Shown: positions 1 to 8,179, counted from the stretch's first letter. The stretch is 21,572 nucleotides of DNA from Acidobacteriota bacterium (GCA_030614585.1 JAUWTT010000010.1:1-21572), one strand, 5' to 3'. The notes: a model not told the origin generated them from the letters alone. Program-made: numbers and translations.

Positions 1-1558
1 CCCGAACCAAGCCGTTTATGAATACCTGGCCGAAAGGCACGTCACCCATGAACCTCAATCCCATCATCATCATCCGCGCTACCCAGAAGAAGATAATGTC
101 AAACCCGGTAACCATGGTCGATGTGGGATAGTAGACTTCCAGTTCGCGTGTTTTGTCGGGCCATCCTAGAGTTGAAAACGGCCACAGGCCGGAACTGAAC
201 CAGGTATCCAGAACATCGGTCTCCTGAACGATCGCACTCGAATTACACTCAGAACAGGCTGAAGGATCCTCTCGGCTCACAGTGGTATGGTGACAATCCT
301 GACAGTGCCACGCGGGAATTCTATGCCCCCACCAGAGTTGCCGACTGATACACCAATCATGGATGTTATTCATCCACTCGAAATAGACCTTCTCGTAGTT
401 GGCCGGAACAAAAACCGTCCGTTTCTCTTCGACTGCCCGAATAGCCGGCTCAGCGAGCGGTTTGACCTTGACAAACCACTGCCGCGAAACAAGCGGCTCA
501 ACGACGGTTGCACAGCGCTGACAGTGCCCAACATTGTGGCTATGCTTCTCGATCTTCTCCAGGAGCCCCCGCTCCTCCAAATCTTCGATCACCTGTTGCC
601 GAGCCTTGTACCGATCAAGTCCAGCATACCGTCCGGCCTCGATCGTCATGGAACCATCCTCCCCGATGACTTTGATGATCTGCAATGCATGGCGCCTACC
701 CGCTTCAAAATCCGCAGGGTCGTGTCCAGGGGTGACTTTGACAACGCCGGTTCCGAACTCAGAATCAACGAAGTGATCGAAAATGACCGGCACTTCGCGA
801 TCCATCAGGGGAAGGATGATCGTCTTTCCGTCGAGATGGCGATAGCGCTCATCCTCCGGGTGTACAGCCACCGCCGTATCACCCAACATTGTCTCGGGGC
901 GTGTCGTGGCGACCACCACTGACTCAGCGCTTCCCTTAACTGGATACTTGATATGCCAGAGGTTTCCCTCCGCCGACTCATACTCAACTTCCAGATCCGA
1001 TATCGCTGTGCCGCACCTAGGGCACCAATTGACCAGGTATTCCCCACGATAGATCAGCCCGTTGTCATACAAACGCACAAACACTTCACGAACCGCCCGG
1101 GACAGACCTTCATCAAAAGTGAACCGCTTACGGCTCCAGTCACACGAGCACCCAAGCCGCCTGATCTGGCGCAAGATATTCGACTCCGCCTTCTCCTTCC
1201 ACTCCCATACCAGTGCTTCAAACGGTTCACGCCCTATATCAGTCCGGTGCTTGCCTTGCTCGGCTAACTGGCGTTCTACGACGTTCTGAGTCGCAATTCC
1301 TGCATGATCCGTCCCAGGAACCCACAAGACGTTCCTGCCCTGCATTCGCCTCCAGCGTGCCAGGATGTCCTGAAGGGTGATGTTTAGGGCATGCCCCATA
1401 TGCAGGGAACCCGTTACATTGGGCGGAGGCAGCACCATCGAATAGGCCGGCTGCTCGGACTCGACGTCTGGGCGAAAGAATCCTTCCTGGTCCCACCACT
1501 GGTATAGTCGCTCCTCAACGTCGCTGGGGTCGTATGCTTTTGGAATTTCAATCGACAC
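1..1558 (-). CDS. valS: Valine--tRNA ligase, N-terminal 519 residues (cut by window edge)
   Basis: Class I aminoacyl-tRNA synthetase that charges tRNA-Val in the cytoplasm. Read on the minus strand from a GTG at 1558, preceded by a GGAGGAG ribosome binding site; the protein begins MSIEIPKAYDPSDVEERLYQ. The ATP-binding HIGH motif is HMGH at residues 53-56, inside PPPNVTGSLHMGHALN, a ValRS hallmark. Other ValRS features follow: GTDHAGIATQ, the editing (CP1) domain with TTRPETMLGDTA, and a WWGHRIPAW block. Cysteine pairs CPRC and CQDC/CSEC suggest zinc ribbons. The frame is open to position 2 and stops in '...INGLVR', just before where KMSKS is expected, so roughly 40% of the usual ~880-950 residues lies outside. 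It lies downstream of a response regulator but is 181 bp away with its own likely promoter. Confidence 0.95.
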   Translation of the reverse strand, partial: MSIEIPKAYDPSDVEERLYQWWDQEGFFRPDVESEQPAYSMVLPPPNVTGSLHMGHALNITLQDILARWRRMQGRNVLWVPGTDHAGIATQNVVERQLAEQGKHRTDIGREPFEALVWEWKEKAESNILRQIRRLGCSCDWSRKRFTFDEGLSRAVREVFVRLYDNGLIYRGEYLVNWCPRCGTAISDLEVEYESAEGNLWHIKYPVKGSAESVVVATTRPETMLGDTAVAVHPEDERYRHLDGKTIILPLMDREVPVIFDHFVDSEFGTGVVKVTPGHDPADFEAGRRHALQIIKVIGEDGSMTIEAGRYAGLDRYKARQQVIEDLEERGLLEKIEKHSHNVGHCQRCATVVEPLVSRQWFVKVKPLAEPAIRAVEEKRTVFVPANYEKVYFEWMNNIHDWCISRQLWWGHRIPAWHCQDCHHTTVSREDPSACSECNSSAIVQETDVLDTWFSSGLWPFSTLGWPDKTRELEVYYPTSTMVTGFDIIFFWVARMMMMGLRFMGDVPFGQVFINGLVR

Positions 1559-1601
1559 GAAGGTCTCCTCCAGAACTGTTCAGCCTCGGTAAAAGAAATA
1601 G

Positions 1602-1640
1602 ATTGTGAATTATAGCCCAGACAAGTCAACTCCGAGGCTG
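1602..1640 (-). promoter_or_regulatory. Candidate valS promoter flanked by inverted repeat
   Basis: A perfect TATAAT occurs on the minus strand at 1614-1609, about 50 bases upstream of the valS GTG, which would give a 5' leader of roughly 44 bases. No good -35 hexamer sits at 16-18 bases. A TTGACT lies only 9 bases upstream, too close. One arm (CCGAGGCTG, 1632-1640) of a 9-base inverted repeat lies just upstream of the -10 box; its partner is at 1581-1589. The rest of the 1559-1739 gap holds no gene that I can support. Confidence 0.45.
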
Positions 1641-1739
1641 GAAGTCAGCGCAAAGATCACCATGCATCGAGCCCATGGCGCCGGTGACGCTGTCATTCCC
1701 TTTTACTCAAGCGGGGCGTCTCCCCGAGGGTAAGGCAGC

Positions 1740-2507
1740 TCAGTCTTTCAACACGGATTTCGCTATATCAGGCAATATTGACCGAATTGTGTCAGGGAGC
1801 TTTTTTAAGACTTCGTCAGCAAGAGCATCCAGCTGACTCGCCGTAAACTGAGGGCTCATGGGACGCTCAACGACCCGGGCCAAGGGTGCCAATGAAGGTA
1901 CGCACTGCTCCCCACTCAATTCAAAGTAGATCTTGCCCGAAGAGAGAAACACCGGAAGATGAAGAATGATCCCGTCCTCCGAGGCTCCTGAATAACTCAG
2001 AATCCTGGCCGGGCCCTGCAGGTCCATCGATTCGCAGGCCGGCTCTTGGACCGAGACCTCTTCCTGCAGCTCACGGGTAGGTGCCTCAGGCTCAATCGCT
2101 ACCTCTTCCTCAGGCACCGGCTCAGGTTCCTGCTGCTCCGGTGTGATTTCCACCAGATCCTTTACCAGCCGTATCAGGCGAGATGTCTCAAACGGCTTCG
2201 TTAAGGAACCGTCACTCCTCACGTCCGCTGCCCGAACATCATCAAGAGGGTCCATCGTACCTGCCAACAGGACGACAGGTAGCAAAGAAGTCCGAGGATC
2301 CTCCTTGATCTCCCGGCAGAGGTCGTATCCGTCAAGAATTGGCAATGAGACATCGGCGAGAACTATGTCCGCGCCTCTGCTGCGAACATGCTCAAGTGCG
2401 CTCGCACCATTCTCAAAGCTATGCACTTCGAAGTCCTCCTCTTCAAAAAGGAGAGCAACTACTTTCTGAATGGTTTTGCTGTCATCCGCCAACACTAAAC
2501 GCCGCAT
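1740..2507 (-). CDS. Single-receiver response regulator with long C-terminal extension
   Basis: 255-residue protein. Residues 1-118 form a CheY-like receiver: acidic pocket D8/D9, phospho-acceptor D52 in LADVSLP, and invariant K103 in TKPF. The position usually held by Thr/Ser after the fourth strand appears to be Ala (A81, LLAG), which may alter signal switching. Residues ~120-160 are rich in Glu and Pro (a linker). The C-terminal ~95 residues include a predicted helical tail (QLDALADEVLKKL...) that resembles tails seen on stand-alone receivers in delta-proteobacteria and acidobacteria. No DNA-binding or enzymatic output domain is recognisable, so it may act by protein contact. The ATG at 2507 follows the bamD stop by 12 bases, so the two are probably co-transcribed. 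The cognate kinase is not in the window. Confidence 0.85.
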   Translation of the reverse strand: MRRLVLADDSKTIQKVVALLFEEEDFEVHSFENGASALEHVRSRGADIVLADVSLPILDGYDLCREIKEDPRTSLLPVVLLAGTMDPLDDVRAADVRSDGSLTKPFETSRLIRLVKDLVEITPEQQEPEPVPEEEVAIEPEAPTRELQEEVSVQEPACESMDLQGPARILSYSGASEDGIILHLPVFLSSGKIYFELSGEQCVPSLAPLARVVERPMSPQFTASQLDALADEVLKKLPDTIRSILPDIAKSVLKD

Positions 2508-2519
2508 TACAACATCTTC

Positions 2520-3500
2520 CTATGGATTCGACACGTTTGAACTCGAAACAATTTCCGGGGGCAACCCTTCCCCGGCCAACTCTCTCTCTTCTGCTCGTTT
2601 TCGGGCGATCTCATAAATATCCGGACGTCCCGAAAAGACCTGCCACACGCTCTTGATCGGATTGAATGATCCTTCCTCACGAAGGTTCGCCGAACGCTCC
2701 GCCGCTAACTGCTCATTCACTGCAGGAACCGGTTGTTCAAGCAGTATCAGTCTCTCCGTCGCTGCATCAAAGTGATCGCTGAAAGGAAACTCCTCTGCCA
2801 CCTTAGCGTAATAGACAACAGCTTCCGTCACACGGCCCGATTCTTCAAGAGCCCGCCCCATCCTGTAAAGCGTGGTATCCAGCATGCTGTAGTTGGGGTA
2901 CTCTTCTATGACCTCACTGAAACGAGCTTCCGCAGCCCCATATGACCGTCTCCTGAAATAGAACTCCCCAATCTCACTCTTTCCCCGGGCCAAGGTCTCC
3001 TCCACATCCCGTAGAGCTTCACGGGCCGTAGGAGTCAGCTCACTGTCGGGATAATTCTGTAAGAATCTTTTGAACTCCTGCTCCGCCTTTCTAGCGTTCG
3101 TAGAATCTCTGTCATAAGGCTTCATCAGCTTGTAATTGATCGCGGCCACCTTCAACTGAGCGTCGTCCGCCATCTCGTGAGTGGGGTAAAAGATCAGGAA
3201 GTCCTTATATTGTGCTTCGGCCTGAAGCAAGTTGCTGGCTCCACCTTCGTCATAGTAGGAATCGGCAATTGCCAGGAAGGACGCAGGGGTGAACTCACTG
3301 TCAGGATACGTGTTGATCAGAGTCTGGAAAGAGAGCCGTGCCTTAATGAACTGACTCTTCTCAAGGTAAGTCATCCCGTTCTCGAACAACTGCGTGTCCG
3401 GAGCCGCAGCACCCTCCTGCAAACCAGCGCTTTTCTGGCCGCACGCTCCTGCAGCCAAAGCCACCAGCATCAGGATACAGATCGTTCTCAAAACCTTCAT
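2520..3500 (-). CDS. bamD: Outer membrane assembly lipoprotein BamD (TPR protein)
   Basis: 326-residue lipoprotein of the BAM complex that helps insert beta-barrel proteins in the outer membrane. The start is the ATG at 3500 (GAGG about ten bases upstream). A longer reading frame exists but would run into rpe and hide the signal peptide. Residues 1-19 are a lipoprotein signal peptide ending AAGA, with acylated Cys at C20. TPR-like helices follow, with the typical BamD phrases YPDSEF, ADSYYDEG, AEAQYKDFLIFYPTHEMADDAQ and FLQNYPDSELTPTARE. It is longer than E. coli BamD (~245) because of a C-terminal extension (~residues 265-326). It lies 13 bases downstream of rpe and 12 bases upstream of the response regulator. 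A generic tol-pal YbgF-like TPR protein is less likely, given the N-terminal lipobox and the YPDSEF/ADDA pattern. Confidence 0.9.
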   Translation of the reverse strand: MKVLRTICILMLVALAAGACGQKSAGLQEGAAAPDTQLFENGMTYLEKSQFIKARLSFQTLINTYPDSEFTPASFLAIADSYYDEGGASNLLQAEAQYKDFLIFYPTHEMADDAQLKVAAINYKLMKPYDRDSTNARKAEQEFKRFLQNYPDSELTPTAREALRDVEETLARGKSEIGEFYFRRRSYGAAEARFSEVIEEYPNYSMLDTTLYRMGRALEESGRVTEAVVYYAKVAEEFPFSDHFDAATERLILLEQPVPAVNEQLAAERSANLREEGSFNPIKSVWQVFSGRPDIYEIARKRAEERELAGEGLPPEIVSSSNVSNP

Positions 3501-3513
3501 TTTGGATTCGCCT

Positions 3514-4197
3514 CTATACAAAAGAGCGAGTGTCTCTCGCTGCTTCATTCGCCGCACTTTGCATGGCCGCGAAAGCGGCTGCCGGGTCCTCCGCAGCAAA
3601 GATGGCGGAGCCCGCGACTATTATATCAACTCCGGCCCGCACAGCATCAGAGGTGTTGTCCTCTCCAATTCCACCATCGATCTCGATCCTCACGTCCAAA
3701 CCTAAACTAGAAATCTGATCTTTCAGCTTTCTCACTTTAGGAAAACTCGAGGAGATAATCGTCTGCCCCCCATACCCGGGATTAACTGACATCAGGAGCA
3801 CCTGATCACAACTGGGAAGTATCTCCTCCAGAACCGTCACAGGTGTATGTGGGTTCAGGGCTACGCCCGCCCTTGCTCCTTTGCGTTTCAGTTCCGACAC
3901 GATCTGATCCAGATGCGTCGCTGCTTCGTAATGAACCGTGACAGAATCCGCGCCCGAGTCAACGAACCTGGACGCCATGGTTTCAGGGTTCGAGATCATC
4001 AGATGCACATCGAGGGTCAAATCGGTCACTTTTCGGACCGCTTCGATTACCAGCATCCCAATCGTGAGGTTAGGGACAAAGTGACCATCCATGACGTCAA
4101 CATGAATGATCTGTGCGCCTGCTTCCTCGACCAGATGGATATCTCGTTCCAGGTTGGCAAAATCCGCTGACAAGATCGAAGGAGCGACTTGCGGCAT
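3514..4197 (-). CDS. rpe: Ribulose-phosphate 3-epimerase
   Basis: Interconverts D-ribulose 5-phosphate and D-xylulose 5-phosphate in the pentose phosphate pathway; cytoplasmic TIM barrel. All family signatures are visible: APSILSADF at the N-terminus, IIHVDVMDGHFVPNLTIG (metal-binding His and catalytic Asp), DVHLM, VNPGYGGQ and IEIDGGI (second catalytic Asp). The 227-residue length is normal. Two starts are possible. The ATG at 4197 shares one base with the TGA of the upstream PASTA gene (TGATG). A GTG one codon earlier (4200) overlaps it by four bases. GGAGG sits at a workable distance from either; ATG is preferred. The overlap implies translational coupling with the PASTA gene. Confidence 0.95.
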   Translation of the reverse strand: MPQVAPSILSADFANLERDIHLVEEAGAQIIHVDVMDGHFVPNLTIGMLVIEAVRKVTDLTLDVHLMISNPETMASRFVDSGADSVTVHYEAATHLDQIVSELKRKGARAGVALNPHTPVTVLEEILPSCDQVLLMSVNPGYGGQTIISSSFPKVRKLKDQISSLGLDVRIEIDGGIGEDNTSDAVRAGVDIIVAGSAIFAAEDPAAAFAAMQSAANEAARDTRSFV

Positions 4198-4940
4198 CAC
4201 CGTGCCACCTCCAGGTTGATCACGTCCTCCTCACTCAACCGATACCCCGGTTCAGGAAACTGCCTCACAATAGATCCTCTTCGGACACTTGAGCGCCGTC
4301 GATAAAAAACCCGCGTGTCAAAGCCATGGTTTTCGAAAAACATCAAAGCCTTATTGAGGTTCCAGCCGACAACGTCAGGCATCACAAAAGACGTAACGGA
4401 TTTCCTCAAGACCAGGACATCAACCCTGTCATCCACCGTTTCCTCGGAAAAAGGAACTGGGGACTGCTCAACGATTGTCTCGTCCTCGTCTGACAGTGAG
4501 ATCTCAGATATCCTGCCAATTTCAAAACCATTTTGAGCAGCCAGTAACCGAGCGGCCCGCAATGATGTACCTTTCAGGTTCGGGACAGCATTGGTTCTCC
4601 TCCCGAGACTCAGAATGACCCTGACATCCCTTCCCGCCTTGATCCCTACCCCGGGGCCCGGCGACTGAGCGATTACTGCGCCGGCAGGAATTTGCAAATC
4701 ATATCTCTGCCCGCCCACGACAAGACCCAACTCAACATTGGAGAAGACCTGTTCTGCATCTTCGAGCGACATCCCAACCAGGACCGGCGTCTCCATCACA
4801 TTGCCGCTCACGGCCAGACGCATCCCCAAGATCAGACTCAAAAGGAAGGCGGCAACGAGAACCCCCGAAAGGAGGACCAGCTTTCCCACGCCCAGAATGT
4901 TGAGCCGCAGGTCACTCTTCTTACCTGTTTTACGGATCAT
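4197..4940 (-). CDS. PASTA-domain membrane protein (three PASTA repeats)
   Basis: 247-residue protein with a short basic cytoplasmic N-terminus, one membrane helix (about residues 17-40) and three extracytoplasmic PASTA domains at ~50-113, 118-179 and 187-247. Each domain has the typical start (MPDVVGWNLNKA, VPNLKGTSLRAA) and the later Q-x-P-x-P-G turn (AQSPGPG, EQSPVPF, RQFPEPG). PASTA domains bind peptidoglycan stem peptides or act as spacers in PBPs and Ser/Thr kinases. No kinase or transpeptidase domain is attached here, so this may be a sensor or cell-wall-binding partner. ATG at 4940 with AAGGAA upstream. It lies between rsmB and rpe, and its stop overlaps the rpe start. A similar rsmB-PASTA-rpe order is, to my knowledge, recurrent in acidobacteria. 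Confidence 0.9.
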   Translation of the reverse strand: MIRKTGKKSDLRLNILGVGKLVLLSGVLVAAFLLSLILGMRLAVSGNVMETPVLVGMSLEDAEQVFSNVELGLVVGGQRYDLQIPAGAVIAQSPGPGVGIKAGRDVRVILSLGRRTNAVPNLKGTSLRAARLLAAQNGFEIGRISEISLSDEDETIVEQSPVPFSEETVDDRVDVLVLRKSVTSFVMPDVVGWNLNKALMFFENHGFDTRVFYRRRSSVRRGSIVRQFPEPGYRLSEEDVINLEVAR

Positions 4941-4984
4941 TTAAAACTTCCTTGAGACAACAAAACTAAGTTACCACACGCTCT

Positions 4985-6271
4985 TCAGACCCGTCTAACC
5001 TGCCCAGCAAAGAAGCCGTCACCTCGTTCATTTTCGGGAAAGGTCCGAAAGAAGCCCTCGACCAGTTCCGCCTGCTGCTGCCGCCCCAGGAATTCCTCCA
5101 CAACCTGTTCGTTCTCTTCCGGTTCAGTAGAACAAGTCGAGTAGACGAGGCAATGTCCCCTTTTCAAGCTAGCAAAAGCGCTCGCGAGGATTTCTAATTG
5201 CCTTTTCTGGTATTCAAGCAAATCAGACTCCCGGATCGTCCAGCGGATGTCCGCATTAGATCGGATCGTTCCCAACCCGGAGCAAGGGACATCCGCTAAC
5301 ACGAAATCAAAGTTGCAGCCGAAAGGAGTTCCATTTACCAAGTCCGCCTGAACCAGATTCACACCTTCGATTCGGTATTGAGCCGCTCTCCGCTTCATGG
5401 AGCCGAGCCGCCTTCCGCTCACATCGCTGGACACCATCAGCGCATCTTCATCCAATTGAGCGGCAATCAGGAAGCTCTTGCCCCCGGGGGCGGCACAGAA
5501 GTCTCCGACGACCCGCTTCCCCGTCATATCCATCAAGTTCGCAACTCGCTGACTTGAGATATCCATGAAGAAGCAGTATCCCTCACGGTAGAGTGCATGG
5601 TCGGTCAATCTCCGACCTGTAACACGAACACAATTGGGGACGTCATCCACAACCTCGACTTCGAACCCATCCGCGAAGAGCCTCTCACAAAACTCTGGGA
5701 TTTCAATCCTGGAAGGGTTAACCCACAAGGTCGGTTCAGGTAGACGGTTATTGCGATCAAGGAATTCGAGCGTTGTCTGAAGCCCCCATCGGTTCAAGTA
5801 TCTATTCACCAGCCAGGGCGGGTGGCTGTAGCGAATTGCCAAGGACTCGGAGAAGTTCCCTTCTGGAAGTGCGGGCGGGCGTCTCTGAAACTCTCTCAGC
5901 ACAGCGTTGACAAACCCCTTGGCCGAAGTCTTCCCGAGCGCTTTGCACAGTGAGACTGCCGTGTGCACGCTGGCGTAATGTGGGATTCGCAGAGACTCCA
6001 TTTCATAAAGCGAGACCCTGAGAATCCAGAGAACAACCTCGTCAATCCGACTCAGCGGGCGATGAGACAGCTTCGAAATGTAGAAATCGATCTTCCCCCG
6101 ATTGCGTAGAACACCATCGACCAATTCACGCACCAGCCCCTGGTCCTGTAAGTTCAGATCAAGGTAAGGGGAAGAATGATAGATCGTATCCAGAGCTGCT
6201 GAATCGACAAATCGCCTGATCAAAGCATCCACAGCAACGGTTCGCGTGTGGGCACCTTTCTTGTCACTCAC
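4985..6271 (-). CDS. rsmB: 16S rRNA (cytosine-967-C5)-methyltransferase RsmB
   Basis: 428-residue S-adenosylmethionine-dependent methyltransferase acting on 16S rRNA C967. Residues ~8-130 form the NusB-like RNA-binding domain (LVRELVDGVLRNR, HYASVHTAVSLCK, KGFVNAVLRE). The Rossmann methyltransferase domain contains SAM motif I (DFCAAPGGKS, 257-266), motif IV DVPCSGLGT with C330, and the YSTCSTEPEENE motif with C380, the expected catalytic cysteine. Length matches the family (~430). The start is a GTG at 6271 with only a weak Shine-Dalgarno site. It is separated from fmt by 208 bp of repeat-like sequence, so it may have a separate promoter, although fmt-rsmB is a common operon pair. Confidence 0.95.
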   Translation of the reverse strand: MSDKKGAHTRTVAVDALIRRFVDSAALDTIYHSSPYLDLNLQDQGLVRELVDGVLRNRGKIDFYISKLSHRPLSRIDEVVLWILRVSLYEMESLRIPHYASVHTAVSLCKALGKTSAKGFVNAVLREFQRRPPALPEGNFSESLAIRYSHPPWLVNRYLNRWGLQTTLEFLDRNNRLPEPTLWVNPSRIEIPEFCERLFADGFEVEVVDDVPNCVRVTGRRLTDHALYREGYCFFMDISSQRVANLMDMTGKRVVGDFCAAPGGKSFLIAAQLDEDALMVSSDVSGRRLGSMKRRAAQYRIEGVNLVQADLVNGTPFGCNFDFVLADVPCSGLGTIRSNADIRWTIRESDLLEYQKRQLEILASAFASLKRGHCLVYSTCSTEPEENEQVVEEFLGRQQQAELVEGFFRTFPENERGDGFFAGQVRRV

Positions 6272-6479
6272 GGTGTTTTCTCAACTGGCTCGGGGTTCAA
6301 ATTGTTAAGGGCGCGGGCCTCGGACCATGATCACACGCACTATCTGACCAAAAACATCGGCATCTAGGATTGGCGATTTGCGATTTTCGATTTACGATTT
6401 CGGGCATCCGCCTTCGGTCTTCGAGCTACGGCGCGACAAGTCCGGCATCTGGTATCTGGCACCTGCCATCCTCCTCATT
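6272..6479. repeat. Intergenic patch of degenerate short repeats between fmt and rsmB
   Basis: No gene found. Positions 6367-6402 hold four to five imperfect tandem copies of a 7-8 base unit (CGATTT plus one or two bases). This is followed by 'ccttcggtcttcgagc' (6411-6426) and a second mini-repeat, CTGGTATCTGGCACCTG. Such patches are common in intergenic DNA of some environmental lineages. A related degenerate copy appears at 17272-17304. No clear promoter for rsmB could be placed here. Confidence 0.55.
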
Positions 6480-7430
6480 TTATGCCAGAAGGTCACCTAG
6501 TCTTAACTGACACCCATTAAGGAAATCTTTCGCCCCGACACGATTTCGGTTCGGCAGTTGGAGTTCTTCAAGGGCGATTACGGTGACATCCCCGCATTGC
6601 ACTAGAAAGCTGTCTTTCCGGATCTCAATGATGGAACCGGGAGCGTGGGGGGATCTGGATGGATCCTCGGCGACGAGCCCCGTGCGCCAAAGCTTGACCT
6701 CCTTCCCTCTCCATCTGAAGGTCGCACCGGGCCAGGGATTCATTGCCCGGACCTTATTGTGCAGCTGACTCGCATCCAGGCTCCATTCAAGTTGTGCAAT
6801 TCCCTTGTCAAATCGAGGGGCATAGGTTGCCAGACTGTGGTCCTGGGGCTTCGGCTTAAGCTCACCGCTCAAGTAGCCATCGAGTGTTTTGAGAAGCAGC
6901 TCAGCTCCCTCGCGTGCCAAGACTTCTTCAAGCTCACCCGCAGTAATGTTTGCAGATATTCTGACACTTTTCCGGCTCACGATGTCGCCTGTATCCATCC
7001 CCGCATCAATCTTCATGATCGTCACGCCGGTCTCAGACTCACCGTTGAGAATACTGTGGACAATCGGAGCACCTCCACGGTACGAGGGAAGAACAGAGGC
7101 ATGCACATTCAATGTTCCACAGGGAGGGAAATCGAAGAATTCAGGTTTAAGAATCTGTCCAAAGGCCACAACGGCACAACAATCCGGGCATAGTTTCTCA
7201 AGGACTGCGATAGCCTCGGGAGATTTGCGAAGACTTCGAAACTGGAAGATCGGCACCCCGTACTTCTGCGCCGTTACTTTTGTTGGAGGGGGAGTCAGCT
7301 TCTGGCCGCGACCGGCCTTTCTGTCAGGTTGGGTAATCAGGCAAACGACTTCGTGGTCGGGACTTTGAATCAGTGCATCCAAAGACGGTACAGCAAATTC
7401 AGGTGTTCCCAAGAATGCTACACGACTCAC
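6480..7430 (-). CDS. fmt: Methionyl-tRNA formyltransferase
   Basis: 316-residue cytoplasmic enzyme that transfers a formyl group from 10-formyl-tetrahydrofolate to Met-tRNA-fMet. The N-terminal formyltransferase domain shows FLGTPEFAVPSL, TQPDRKAGRGQKL, the catalytic/cofactor block NVHASVLPSYRGGAPI (Asn and His of the family) and MKIDAGMDTGDIV with its Asp. The C-terminal tRNA-binding domain shows LEWSLDASQLHNKVRAMNPWPG. Length is standard. Two tandem GTG codons (7433 and 7430) could start it. The second overlaps the def stop as GTGA and has AGG six bases upstream, so it is preferred. Coupling to def is clear from the overlap. Confidence 0.95.
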   Translation of the reverse strand: MSRVAFLGTPEFAVPSLDALIQSPDHEVVCLITQPDRKAGRGQKLTPPPTKVTAQKYGVPIFQFRSLRKSPEAIAVLEKLCPDCCAVVAFGQILKPEFFDFPPCGTLNVHASVLPSYRGGAPIVHSILNGESETGVTIMKIDAGMDTGDIVSRKSVRISANITAGELEEVLAREGAELLLKTLDGYLSGELKPKPQDHSLATYAPRFDKGIAQLEWSLDASQLHNKVRAMNPWPGATFRWRGKEVKLWRTGLVAEDPSRSPHAPGSIIEIRKDSFLVQCGDVTVIALEELQLPNRNRVGAKDFLNGCQLRLGDLLA

Positions 7431-7936
7431 CACTCGCCTGCCCGTATCAACTTCTTGATTTTCCTCTTAAGGAGGTCGCGCCTCAGGGGGGACAATTTGT
7501 CCAGGTAGAGGATACCCTCAAGATGGTCAATTTCGTGACAAAGAACCCTGGCCAGGAGCTCGTTCCCTTCGATCTCAAACTCGTTACCTTCCAGGTCCTG
7601 GGCTTTGACACGCACCCAGTCCGGTCGCTCCACTGCGGCAGTTATTCCCGGGATACTGAGGCAACCTTCTTCCTCTTTCTGTCTTCCCGAATGCTCAGCA
7701 ACCTCCGGGTTAACCAGGACCAGCTGATATCCATCTTCCTGGCCGGCCGTCACATCAACGACGATCAAACGTACGTTCACACCCAACTGGGGAGCCGCGA
7801 GGCCGATTCCCGGTGCTGAGTACATAGTCTCCAACATGTCACCGGCCAACTCCTTAAGGTCGGAGTTGAAGTCACTGACCGGAATACAGATTTCTTCGAG
7901 TTCCGGTGCCGGATACTTGACTATCGGTCTGATCAT
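7427..7936 (-). CDS. def: Peptide deformylase
   Basis: 169-residue metalloenzyme that removes the N-formyl group from nascent proteins, the step opposite to fmt. All three deformylase motifs are present: GIGLAAPQ (43-50), EEGCLSIPG with metal ligand C92, and HEIDHLEG with ligands H134 and H138 and catalytic E135. ATG at 7936, with AAGGGA about 12 bases upstream. First gene of the def-fmt-rsmB run and divergent from the Mla operon; the 243-base gap between them should hold promoters for both. Confidence 0.97.
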   Translation of the reverse strand: MIRPIVKYPAPELEEICIPVSDFNSDLKELAGDMLETMYSAPGIGLAAPQLGVNVRLIVVDVTAGQEDGYQLVLVNPEVAEHSGRQKEEEGCLSIPGITAAVERPDWVRVKAQDLEGNEFEIEGNELLARVLCHEIDHLEGILYLDKLSPLRRDLLKRKIKKLIRAGEW

Positions 7937-8128
7937 CGCTGTGTCTGTCCCTTCGTTTAGAATCAGATGAGAAAAACTCTCCCTACGTTACACAATTGCC
8001 GACATTCCCTGCACGCTTGAGGGGTGGTAATACATCACCGCCCAATTCCCTGGAGCCCAAGTGTACCTGAGACGCTATGTCAAGGATCTCGGATACATAG
8101 TTCTCCGGAGACTCCTTTTCGACATCTC

Positions 8129-8137
8129 TGATAGAAT
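8129..8137 (+). promoter_or_regulatory. Candidate extended -10 promoter for the mlaE operon
   Basis: TGATAGAAT fits an extended -10 element (TGn followed by TAGAAT, five of six bases of the consensus). No recognisable -35 hexamer lies 16-18 bases upstream, as is usual for extended -10 promoters. The predicted leader is about 35-40 bases. On the opposite strand, no convincing -10/-35 pair for def was found in the 7937-8179 gap. Confidence 0.35.
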
Positions 8138-8179
8138 CTCAGTGTTTTATCAGGGGGCCGGAATGCAGGCAAGTGTTTA

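Noticed and set aside
287..922. Long plus-strand reading frame of 211 codons
   Set aside because: It lies antisense to valS, whose minus-strand translation has continuous ValRS motifs. The plus-strand product has no recognisable domain or start signal.
1712..1726. CGGGG-CGTCT-CCCCG hairpin after the response regulator, as a terminator
   Set aside because: The stem is only five pairs and no T tract follows in the minus-strand direction (the next bases are cttgagtaaaagg).
3501..3599. N-terminal extension of BamD to 3599
   Set aside because: It would overlap the 3' end of rpe and place 33 charged residues before an otherwise perfect lipoprotein signal peptide.
6583..7368. Several plus-strand frames opposite fmt
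   Set aside because: They mirror the minus-strand fmt codons; the products show no family features.
8078..8083. Minus-strand TTGACA upstream of def as a -35 box
   Set aside because: The hexamer at the correct spacing is TTGGGC, not a -10; the nearest TACACT is only 12 bases away.
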